Shown here in pieces: positions 48,789-55,815 of a DNA stretch of 64,000 nucleotides; position 1 is the stretch's first letter, and each line of letters starts with the position of its first letter. Below the pieces are notes generated by a model, which did not search any database, was not told the DNA's origin, and saw only the letters and a list, made by a program, of their open reading frames with translations. This DNA is from Actinomadura macrotermitis (GTDB lineage Bacteria; Actinomycetota; Actinomycetes; Streptosporangiales; Streptosporangiaceae), in NCBI RefSeq assembly GCF_009604375.1, contig NZ_WEGH01000003.1:868001-932000 (forward strand), in the 5' to 3' direction. Position numbers and translations under genes: made by a program.

Positions 48789-49037
48789 GTGACCCCGCCA
48801 CCCGACGATGACATCGCCCACGACACCATCCACCTGGGCGACCAGACCGCCGTGGTCATCTCCATGGAGGACTTCCGGCTGCTCAGCGCCCTCCGCCGGC
48901 ACGCCTCGGCGGAGGCCCTGGAAACGGCCATGGCCGTCCGCGCCTCCCGCGAACTGGACGAATGGATCGCCGCCGGCCGCCCCGGGGAACTGTCCCACGA
49001 GGAGGCCATGGCCGAACTGTTCGGCCGGGTCCGGTGA
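48789..49037 (+). CDS. Antitoxin, Phd/YefM-like
   Basis: 82 residues from a GTG, 20 bp after the hydratase stop. HLGDQTAVVISMEDFRLLSA resembles the Phd/YefM beta-strand and loop, followed by a long helix (AVRASRELDEWIAAGRPGEL) and the C-terminal toxin-binding tail LSHEEAMAELFGRVR typical of such antitoxins. Its stop overlaps the toxin GTG (GTGA), giving the standard antitoxin-first operon. Confidence 0.82.
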   Translation: MTPPPDDDIAHDTIHLGDQTAVVISMEDFRLLSALRRHASAEALETAMAVRASRELDEWIAAGRPGELSHEEAMAELFGRVR

Positions 49038-49273
49038 AGGTCCGCTGGTCGCTCCTCACGACGCAGACCCTGCGCCGCGCCCTGTCCGACCAGGAGGGAG
49101 TGCACGCGGTCACCGCGGCACTGGCGCGCCTGGCCGACGACCCCACCCCGCCCGAAGCGCTCCCCTACGGCCGCGACGGCGACTACCGCCTGCGGATCGG
49201 CCGCTACCGCGTGATGTACCGGATCGAGGACGAAGTGATCACCCTCGGCCGCGTCGACCGCCTCCCCGACTGA
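49034..49273 (+). CDS. RelE/ParE-family toxin
   Basis: 79 residues from a GTG overlapping the antitoxin stop. VKVRWSLLTTQTLRRALSDQ, then YGRDGDYRLRIGRYRVMYRI and ITLGRVDRLPD match the RelE/ParE fold end (the R-x-G-x-Y-R-V-xY motif). RelE types cut mRNA on the ribosome, ParE types poison gyrase; which applies is unclear. Confidence 0.85.
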   Translation: MKVRWSLLTTQTLRRALSDQEGVHAVTAALARLADDPTPPEALPYGRDGDYRLRIGRYRVMYRIEDEVITLGRVDRLPD

Positions 49274-49374
49274 GCCCGCCCAGGAACCTGTACCAACAGG
49301 CGTACGTCTCTACTGGTGGATGCGTTTGGGCGTTCCGGCCGCTTCAGCCGGTCCCCCGAAGGAGATGACGCCAC

Positions 49375-50208
49375 GTGCCCGAGCAGCCCGCCTGGCGGCG
49401 GATCGCCGACGACCTGCACCGCAGGATCAAAGAGGGCGAGTTCGATTCCGGCTCCGTCCCCGGGCCGGCCAGGGCGGATCCGCGGCCCAAGCTGCCGACC
49501 GAGCCCGCCCTTCAGAACCAGTACAACGCGTCCCGCAACACGGTGCGGGACGCGATCAAGTGGCTCTCGGACCAGCGGATCGTGCAGGCCGAGCCGGGAC
49601 GCGGCACGTTCGTGCTGCTCCGGGGCGATCCCTTCCACGTCACCCTGTCCGGCCACGGCGGCGAGGGTGACGACTTCCAGGTGGAGGCGCAGCTCCAGGG
49701 GCGCGTTCCACAGGACAGCGAACCGCGGGTGGAGATCCAGAAGGCGTCAGCCCAGCTGGCCCGGCAACTGGGGGTGGAGGAGGGCGGTCGGCTCGTCCTC
49801 CGGCACCAGCAGCGCCTGATCGACGGCGAGCCCTGGTCGCTGCAGACCTCCTACTACCCGTGGAGGTTCGTCGAGGAAGGCGCGGACGGGCTGCTGCTGG
49901 CGGCCGACATCGAGATCGGGGTGGTCCGCTACCTCGCCGAGACGATCGGACGGCGCCAGGCCGGCTACCGCGACTCGATCACCTGCCGGCCGCCCGACGA
50001 GCACGAGCGGGCGTTCTTCAGGCTGCCCGAGCGCGGCGCCGTCGCGGTGTTCGACACCTGCCGCACCGCCTACGACCAGCACGGCGAGCCCTGCCGGCTG
50101 ACGGTCACCGTCTGGCCCGCCGACCGCAACCGGCTGCACTACAACATCGGCGACGTGCCCCGGCAGGCCATCGCCGGAGAGCCCCCGGGCCGGGCCGGCG
50201 ACGGCTGA
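49375..50208 (+). CDS. GntR regulator with UTRA domain
   Basis: 277 residues from a GTG. The winged HTH (residues 5-85) reads PTEPALQNQYNASRNTVRDA then IKWLSDQRIVQAEPGRGTFV, interrupted early by a Pro/Gly insert (SVPGPARADPRPK). The UTRA ligand domain follows: LRHQQRLIDGEPWSLQTSYY, GYRDSITCRPPDEHERAFFR, AVAVFDTCRTAYDQHGEPCR. Upstream ACCAACAG and CTACTGGT (49290-49316) hint at an autoregulatory site. This HutC-type regulator class is abundant in actinomycetes and often controls nothing nearby. Confidence 0.88.
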   Translation: MPEQPAWRRIADDLHRRIKEGEFDSGSVPGPARADPRPKLPTEPALQNQYNASRNTVRDAIKWLSDQRIVQAEPGRGTFVLLRGDPFHVTLSGHGGEGDDFQVEAQLQGRVPQDSEPRVEIQKASAQLARQLGVEEGGRLVLRHQQRLIDGEPWSLQTSYYPWRFVEEGADGLLLAADIEIGVVRYLAETIGRRQAGYRDSITCRPPDEHERAFFRLPERGAVAVFDTCRTAYDQHGEPCRLTVTVWPADRNRLHYNIGDVPRQAIAGEPPGRAGDG

Positions 50209-50238
50209 CCGGTTCCGTGCCCCGGCCGCTCCGGCGGG

Positions 50239-50520
50239 TCAGACGAAGTGGATGACCTCGGGGACGTCCTCGCCGGCGCGTTGGATCATCACCTTGCCGC
50301 CGGTGCGCTGGATCTCCTCCAGATAGGCGTAGATGATCAGCGCGCGGTTGACCACGTCGGTCTTGATGTCACCGCTCTTGTCGGCCGCCTCGGTCAGCGC
50401 CGCGTTCGCCTTCGCGGTGAGGTTGACGGTGATCCGTGCGCCGCCCGACCGGCCACCCGCGTCCCTGGGCTTGGGCGGGTTCTCGACGCGCTCATCCGGA
50501 AGCGCTCCGGGCTTCGTCAT
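50239..50520 (-). CDS. Ribbon-helix-helix-like small protein
   Basis: 93 residues beginning MTKPGALPDERVENPPKPRD, then GARITVNLTAKANAALTEAA, DKSGDIKTDVVNRALIIYAY, and an acidic C-terminus EDVPEVIHFV. The strand-helix-helix order ARITVNLTAK...ALTEAADKSGDIKTDVVNRAL fits an RHH (CopG-like) fold with one strand. Such proteins are common orphans in actinomycetes. The 270 bp to the next plus-strand gene hold its promoter and nothing else evident. Confidence 0.65.
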   Translation of the reverse strand: MTKPGALPDERVENPPKPRDAGGRSGGARITVNLTAKANAALTEAADKSGDIKTDVVNRALIIYAYLEEIQRTGGKVMIQRAGEDVPEVIHFV

Positions 50521-50791
50521 GTGCGCTCTCCTTGTCTGGCACGGAACCGCCGCCTCAGGCGGGCGGGCCCGTCCCACGGCGCGGCCCCCCAGGCACTGAT
50601 ACGCGTTCCATATGCACGGTGTTTGATTCGTTCCCCCACATTACGGCACGGAAACTCGACCGCCTAGGCGAATGTGACTCACATCATCGGACCCCCTTCA
50701 TGCAGCGTTCATGATGACGAAGTCTGTACATGACTCGCATCGCCTCGTACTCTGGGAATTCAGGGCACTCCCGGAGGAGGTGGCCGGTCCG

Positions 50792-51127
50792 ATGGCAGAG
50801 ATCGACGAGCCGACCGAGCGCGCCGAGGTCCGCATCGAACGGATCCGGATCGCGGCCAACTTCGGCGAGCACGGGGTGAGCGCCGAATCCAGCGGTCCCG
50901 CGGACGGGCCGGGCGGGCGGGCCCGCACGGCCATGCTGGCCTCGCTCGCCTGGACCGGGAGCGACGCCGTGATGATCGGCCTGGTGATGACGGCGGACGG
51001 CCCGGCCTGGCTGGTGGCGACGCTGGCGACGGCGTGCGTGGTGTTCAACGGCGTCATCCTCCACCGGCTCATGCTGGCGCCGGGCGGCCGGGAGGACGGG
51101 CACGGGGAAGGGGACCGGAGATCATGA
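50792..51127 (+). CDS. Small two-helix membrane protein
   Basis: 111 residues from ATG 50792, which has GGAGG 12 bases upstream; the open frame starts at 50711. The N-terminal half is charged (ERAEVRIERIRIAANFGEHG), the C-terminal half has two hydrophobic helices (AMLASLAWTGSDAVMIGLVM; WLVATLATACVVFNGVIL). It overlaps the cyclase-like gene by 4 bp (ATGA) and is probably its partner. No family recognised. Confidence 0.65.
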   Translation: MAEIDEPTERAEVRIERIRIAANFGEHGVSAESSGPADGPGGRARTAMLASLAWTGSDAVMIGLVMTADGPAWLVATLATACVVFNGVILHRLMLAPGGREDGHGEGDRRS

Positions 51128-52065
51128 CCATCGAACTCAGGGAGCCGGGCGGGCGGCTGGACGTCCCCCCGTCCGGGCCCGTCCCGCTCCCGGAAGCGCC
51201 ACGGCTTCCGGGAGCGCCACGGCGGCGGCCGTTCTGGCCGCTGCTGGTGCTCGCCGGGACGCTGACCGCGGCCGGGGTCCTGCTCGGCCTCGCGGGGGCG
51301 TTCGTGCTCACGGTCCTGTTCGTGATCGCGATGCCGGTGGTGGTCTTCACGCTCAACCAGATGCGGCTGACGAGCCGGGGCTGCGAGCTCGCGACGTCGG
51401 TCACGCAGGTCCAGGCGCTCAAGGAGAGCGACGCGGCGGCGTTCGCGCGGCCGCTCGTCCTGCTGCGCCAGCAGCAGCAGCGGCCGGCCGCCGAACCGTG
51501 GACGGGGCGCAACTGCTCGATCCTCTACACCGACATCGCCGCGTTCGGCGCCCGTGCCCGCGACGACCGGGACCGGGAGGAGCTGCGCGCCGCGATGTAC
51601 GAGGTGATCCGCACCGCCTGCCGGGAGTCCGGCCTGGACTGGGCGGCCTGCTACCACGAGGACCGGGGCGACGGGGCCCTGGTCGTGGTCCCGCCCGGCA
51701 TCCCGACCCGCGCCGTGGTGGACCCCTTCCTGGCGCGGCTCGCGGCGGGACTGGCGCGGCACAACCGGCGGGCCGGCACCGGCACCCGGATGCAGCTGCG
51801 CGCGGCGCTGGACGTCGGCCCGGTGCTGCGCGACGCCGAAGGGGTCTCCGGCGAGTCGATCATCCAGACGGCGCGGCTGCTGGAGGCGCCGGTGCTGAAG
51901 GAGCGGCTCGCCGAGACCGGCGCCGACCTCGGCTTCATCGCCTCGGCGTTCGTGTACGACACCGTCCTGCGGCACCGGCCCGGCGACCTGGACCCCGGTG
52001 ATTTCCAGAGCGTCCAGGTCGCCGTCAAGGAGGCCCGGCTGACCGGCTGGATGCGGCTCTCCTAG
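51124..52065 (+). CDS. Membrane-bound nucleotide-cyclase-like protein
   Basis: 313 residues. Two membrane helices (FWPLLVLAGTLTAAGVLLGL; FVLTVLFVIAMPVVVFTL) precede a class III cyclase-like domain. The two metal Asp can be placed in CSILYTDIAAFGARARDDRD and CYHEDRGDGALVVVPPGIPT, with RMQLRAALDVGPVLRDAEGV and SIIQTARLLEAPVLKERLAE after. The transition-state Asn-Arg pair and the purine-selecting Lys/Asp are not obvious, so cyclase activity is doubtful. It converges on the nitronate monooxygenase gene with a 4-bp overlap. Confidence 0.65.
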   Translation: MTIELREPGGRLDVPPSGPVPLPEAPRLPGAPRRRPFWPLLVLAGTLTAAGVLLGLAGAFVLTVLFVIAMPVVVFTLNQMRLTSRGCELATSVTQVQALKESDAAAFARPLVLLRQQQQRPAAEPWTGRNCSILYTDIAAFGARARDDRDREELRAAMYEVIRTACRESGLDWAACYHEDRGDGALVVVPPGIPTRAVVDPFLARLAAGLARHNRRAGTGTRMQLRAALDVGPVLRDAEGVSGESIIQTARLLEAPVLKERLAETGADLGFIASAFVYDTVLRHRPGDLDPGDFQSVQVAVKEARLTGWMRLS

Positions 52066-53171
52066 CCCTCGGTGATCGCGTTCAGGCGCTCGATGGCCCC
52101 GACGTACTCCTCGATCAGGTCGTAGACGACCTGGGCGGCGGGCCTGACCTGGTTCATCGAGCCGACGATCTGGCCGACCGGGAAGGTGACCAGCTCGCCG
52201 TCGCCGGAGCGGGCGATGCGCGGCAGCGCGTCGGCGACCAGCATGAACTGCATCGGCATCGGCAGGTAGCCGGGGGACTTCTCGCTCTCCCACGCCTCGG
52301 TCCAGGCCGTCTTGAGGAAGCGGGCCGGCTTGCCCGTCCAGGCCCGGGAGCGGACGGTGTCGCGGGAGGTGGCGCTCAGCAGCTTGGGCAGCGCGCGCTC
52401 AGGGGTGTCGGCCTCGTCCACCGTCAGCCAGATCGAGCCGGTCCACACGCCCTCGGCGCCGAGCGCGAGGCCCGCCGCCATCTGCCGGCCGCGGCCGATG
52501 CCGCCGGCGGCGAGGACGATGGTGTCCGCGCCGACCGCGTCCACCACCTCGGGGATCAGCACCATGGTCGACACGTCGCCGGTGTGACCGCCCGCCTCGG
52601 TGCCCTGCGCGACGATGATGTCCACGCCGACCTCGACCTGCTTGCGCGCGTGCCGGGCGTTGGAGGCCAGGCCCGCGACCTTGACGCCGTGCCGGTGGGC
52701 CAGCTCGACGACGTCGGCGGGGGGCGGGCCGAGCGCGTTGGCCAGCAGCGCGATCGGGTGCTTCAGCGCCACCTCGACCTGGGGGCGGGCGGTCTGGTCG
52801 GTCCAGCCGAGCAGGGTCCGGTTCGCGGTCTCGGTGGACGGCTCGACGCCGTGCTCGGCGAGCAGCTCGTCCAGGAACCGGCGGTGCTCGGCCGGGATCA
52901 TCCCCTGCAGCCGGCCGAGCAGCTCCTCGGCGTCGCCGGCGTCGGCGCCCTCGTACCTGGCGGGCATCACCACGTCCACGCCGTAGGGTCTGCCGCCCAC
53001 GTGCTCGTCGATCCACTTGAGCTCGAGCTCGAGCTCCTCGGGGGTGAAGTACAGGGCGCCGAGGACGCCCATGCCGCCGGCGCGGCTCACCGCCGCGACC
53101 ACGTCGCGGCAGTGACTGAACGCGAAGATCGGGTACTCGATGCCGAATAGTTCGGTGACTCGTGTCCGCAC
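52062..53171 (-). CDS. Nitronate monooxygenase family protein
   Basis: 369 residues of the 2-nitropropane-dioxygenase FMN barrel: MRTRVTELFGIEYPIFAFSH, AGGMGVLGALYFTPEELELE, VAQGTEAGGHTGDVSTMVLI, VLAAGGIGRGRQMAAGLALG, then TGSIWLTVDEADTPERAL. It oxidises nitronates or related carbon acids. Mycobacterial KstR-regulated genes include a member of this family, and a KstR-like box sits 32 bp before the start here, tying it tentatively to the sterol genes 5 kb away. Confidence 0.88.
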   Translation of the reverse strand: MRTRVTELFGIEYPIFAFSHCRDVVAAVSRAGGMGVLGALYFTPEELELELKWIDEHVGGRPYGVDVVMPARYEGADAGDAEELLGRLQGMIPAEHRRFLDELLAEHGVEPSTETANRTLLGWTDQTARPQVEVALKHPIALLANALGPPPADVVELAHRHGVKVAGLASNARHARKQVEVGVDIIVAQGTEAGGHTGDVSTMVLIPEVVDAVGADTIVLAAGGIGRGRQMAAGLALGAEGVWTGSIWLTVDEADTPERALPKLLSATSRDTVRSRAWTGKPARFLKTAWTEAWESEKSPGYLPMPMQFMLVADALPRIARSGDGELVTFPVGQIVGSMNQVRPAAQVVYDLIEEYVGAIERLNAITEG

Positions 53172-53202
53172 GCCCTCGACCCTAGGCGCACGACTTCAAA
53201 AC

Positions 53203-53222
53203 TGCAACAGGTTCTAGTTGCA
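53203..53222 (-). promoter_or_regulatory. KstR-like box before nitronate monooxygenase
   Basis: TGCAACAGGTTCTA (53203-53216) fits the KstR consensus TNNAACNNGTTNNA at every fixed position. It overlaps a second palindrome, TGCAAC-N8-GTTGCA (53203-53222). Both lie 32-51 bp before the minus-strand start. Confidence 0.55.
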
Positions 53223-53360
53223 ATTCATCCGCCACCCCGGGGCATGGAGCGCTCCGGACTAGAACACGTAGCACCACCGCGAACGGCTTGACAGCGGAAC
53301 GTTCCCAGTGGTGATCTTGCTGCGCCCCGCACCGTCCGTTCCTTCCGAACAAGGAGAACG

Positions 53361-53837
53361 ATGCGCAGAATCCTGGGAGTCGCCGTCGCGCTCGGCGTCG
53401 CCTCCGCGCCACTGCTCGCCACCGCGCCCGCCGACGCCGCCACCGGCTGGAAGACCGGCAACAACCTCTCCTGCGTCGCGGGCAAGGGCACCTACACGCG
53501 CGGCGGCGGCAAGGTGAAGATCTCCACCTGGGTCACCGACCGCTGCACGGGCAAGGGCTACGCCGCCATCGTCTTCAAGGTGACCGACCGGCGCGGCAAG
53601 GCGAACTACTCCGGCTACTACAGCCCCCGGGCCTTCCGGCACGGCGTGGTGAACCAGCGGTTCCCGGCCGCGCTCACCATGCCCGTCAAGGTCAAGGGGC
53701 AGCCGTTCAGCGGACCGGTGAAGCACCTGTACGTCAAGGAATGCCTCATCGGCAAGTTCTACTACGACAAGAAGGCGAAGAAGTGGGTCGACGTGTTCCG
53801 CAACTGCGGGCCGTCGGGCTACAAGAAGCTCTTCTGA
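53361..53837 (+). CDS. Secreted basic protein, unknown
   Basis: 158 residues with a signal peptide (MRRILGVAVALGVASAPLLA, cleavage near APADAA). The mature part is basic with four Cys (LSCVAGKG, DRCTGKGY, KECLIGKF, FRNCGPSG), many Gly and Lys, and several Tyr (GYYSPRAFRHGVVNQRFPA). No recognised domain. AAGGAGAACG gives a strong ribosome site. The gene is isolated and followed by its own hairpin. Confidence 0.75.
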   Translation: MRRILGVAVALGVASAPLLATAPADAATGWKTGNNLSCVAGKGTYTRGGGKVKISTWVTDRCTGKGYAAIVFKVTDRRGKANYSGYYSPRAFRHGVVNQRFPAALTMPVKVKGQPFSGPVKHLYVKECLIGKFYYDKKAKKWVDVFRNCGPSGYKKLF

Positions 53838-53848
53838 GGCGGTGCGGT

Positions 53849-53869
53849 CCCGCGGCGCGGCGCCGCGGG
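53849..53869 (+). terminator. Hairpin after secreted protein gene
   Basis: CCCGCGGC (53849-53856) and GCCGCGGG (53862-53869) form a perfect 8-bp stem 12 bp after the stop, and face the convergent DUF3068 gene. Confidence 0.65.
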
Positions 53870-53876
53870 GCCGTTC

Positions 53877-54899
53877 TCAGTGCCGGCCGGCCCGGGGCGG
53901 CGCATCCGCGGCCTCGCCGAACCTGCCGTCCGAGCGGCGCGGCGGGGCGGGCGGCGCCGGCTTGCGGGCGGCGCCGATCAGGCCGGTGGCGGCGCCCAGC
54001 AGCAGCAGGACCGACCCGCCGATCAGCCCGCCGACCGGCAGCGTCTTCCGGACCAGGCCGATCTTGAAGGCGCTGTCGTCGGACAGCGCCACCAGTGCCT
54101 GCTGGTCCTTGTCCACCGACACCAGGTCCGCCCGCGCGACGTCCAGCCGGCCGACGCCGTCGGGGGTGCGCACCATGCTGTGGATCATCTGCCGGTGCTT
54201 GACCGGGATGCCGGTGCGCGGGTCGACCCAGATCGTCACGGTGGCCTCGAAGTAGCGGTCCACCTTCTGCGGCGGGACGTCGCCCTTGATGCCCAGCATC
54301 TTGGCGGGCAGCTTGTCCTTCACCGCCTCGACCCTGGTCAGCGGGACCTGCTGGACGAACCGGTAGGCCTTCAGGCCGTGCACCGTCTCCTCGGTGTCGA
54401 AGCGCATCGGGATCGGCCGCTTGGTGGTCATGTCGAAGAAGGAGTAGTCCCGCTTCTCCACGTGCGCGATCGGGAACAGCAGCGCGTACCCCGACATCCT
54501 GACCGAGGTGTCGCCGTCGGCGTTGGCCCCGCAGCAGTTGACGAGCTCGGCGGTGCGCCGGTCGAAGGCGACCCGCTGGGCCTGGATCGAGATCGCCTTG
54601 CTGGGGGCGGCCTTGTCGAAGATGTTGGTGGAGGTGTCCCAGACCGCGATGTCGTTGTTGCCGTTGTTGGCCCGCACGTCACCGCGGATGATGTTGGTGG
54701 CCAGCAGCGTGACGTTGTTGCGGGTCTTCAAAGTGGCGGTGTCGAAGTAGCTGGCGCCGGACGCCTCCAGCCGGGTCAGCTGGTAGTGGTCCAGGGGGGC
54801 GGCCACCACGCGCTCGGCCACGTAGAAGCGGAACAGCGGTGCCATGGCCAGGCCGAAGGCGCCGAGGGCGATCAGGATCAGTCCGGCCACCCGCCGCAT
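53877..54899 (-). CDS. DUF3068 (PorA-like) membrane protein
   Basis: 340 residues. An N-terminal helix (MRRVAGLILIALGAFGLAMA) and a C-terminal helix (LPVGGLIGGSVLLLLGAATG) enclose a large external domain: YVAERVVAAPLDHYQLTRLE, SYFDTATLKTRNNVTLLATN, EATVTIWVDPRTGIPVKHRQ. This is the DUF3068/'porin PorA family' type of Rv0227c. GGAGGTG precedes ATG 54899. In mycobacteria the gene lies beside Rv0224c-Rv0226c envelope genes; homologues of these follow here. Confidence 0.85.
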   Translation of the reverse strand: MRRVAGLILIALGAFGLAMAPLFRFYVAERVVAAPLDHYQLTRLEASGASYFDTATLKTRNNVTLLATNIIRGDVRANNGNNDIAVWDTSTNIFDKAAPSKAISIQAQRVAFDRRTAELVNCCGANADGDTSVRMSGYALLFPIAHVEKRDYSFFDMTTKRPIPMRFDTEETVHGLKAYRFVQQVPLTRVEAVKDKLPAKMLGIKGDVPPQKVDRYFEATVTIWVDPRTGIPVKHRQMIHSMVRTPDGVGRLDVARADLVSVDKDQQALVALSDDSAFKIGLVRKTLPVGGLIGGSVLLLLGAATGLIGAARKPAPPAPPRRSDGRFGEAADAPPRAGRH

Positions 54900-55035
54900 G
54901 AACACCTCCGAGGGACGCTGCTCCGCCGCAGGCCGGGAAGCCGTGTGCGACACGCCCGCGTCACACTACCGGACCCTAGGAAGCCGTTGAGTAGCCTGAC
55001 CGGCGACCGGCCCGGGGGCACTAGGCTCGCCTCTC

Positions 55036-55815
55036 ATGGGAACCGGACCGCACCGCGCGACGCTGGCCCGTTCGGTCCGGCTGTTCAGCGCGTTCCGCAA
55101 GGAGCAGACCGATCCGGCCTACTTCTACGGGCTGCTCGCCCAGGACACGGTGGCGCAGCTCGGCGGCTACACCGATCTCAAGGGCGCGACGGTCCTGGAC
55201 GTGGGCAGCGGCTCGGGCTTCTTCACCCGGGCGCTGAACGCGGCGGGCGCCCGCTGCGTGGCGGTCGACTGCGACGCGGGCGAGATGACCGCGCACGGCG
55301 ACCCGCCCGCGCACAGCGTCCTCGGCAGTGCGCTGGCGCTGCCCTTCGCCGACGGCGGCGTCGACGTCTGCTTCTCCTCCAACGTGCTGGAGCACGTGCC
55401 CGATCCGTGGCGGATGGCCGAGGAGATGGTCCGGGTCACCCGGCCGGGCGGGCTGATCTATCTGTCGTTCACCAACTGGCTGTCCCCGTGGGGCGGGCAC
55501 GAGACGGCTCCCTGGCACTACCTCGGCGGCGCGCACGCGGCCCGCCGCTACGAGCGCAAGAACGGCAGGCCGCCCAAGAACCACTTCGCGCGGAGCCTGT
55601 TCCCGGTGTCGGTGTCGGCGGCGCTGCGCTGGGCCCGCACGGCCTCGGACGCCGAGGTGGTGGAGGCGTTCCCCCGCTACCACCCGCGCTGGGCGAAGAC
55701 CGTGATCCGCGTGCCCGGCCTCCGCGAGGTCGTCACCTGGAACCTGGTCCTGGTGCTGCGCAAGTCCGGGGTCAGTGCCCGGCCGGCCGGGTCGGGCTCT
55801 GGAACCGCAACCTGA
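55036..55815 (+). CDS. SAM-dependent methyltransferase
   Basis: 259 residues. Class I methyltransferase motif I reads GATVLDVGSGSGFFTRALNA, acidic motif II GARCVAVDCDAG, then LGSALALPFADGGVDVCFSS and the Rossmann end FTNWLSPWGGHETAPWHYLG. Rv0224c-like in sequence and context. The substrate is unknown. The C-terminus overlaps the convergent AftD gene by 44 bp. Confidence 0.85.
   Translation: MGTGPHRATLARSVRLFSAFRKEQTDPAYFYGLLAQDTVAQLGGYTDLKGATVLDVGSGSGFFTRALNAAGARCVAVDCDAGEMTAHGDPPAHSVLGSALALPFADGGVDVCFSSNVLEHVPDPWRMAEEMVRVTRPGGLIYLSFTNWLSPWGGHETAPWHYLGGAHAARRYERKNGRPPKNHFARSLFPVSVSAALRWARTASDAEVVEAFPRYHPRWAKTVIRVPGLREVVTWNLVLVLRKSGVSARPAGSGSGTAT

Noticed and set aside
49290..49330. Strong GntR operator before the GntR/UTRA gene
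   Set aside because: Half-sites ACCAACAG and CTACTGGT are suggestive, but symmetry is poor beyond six bases; mentioned only in the gene entry.
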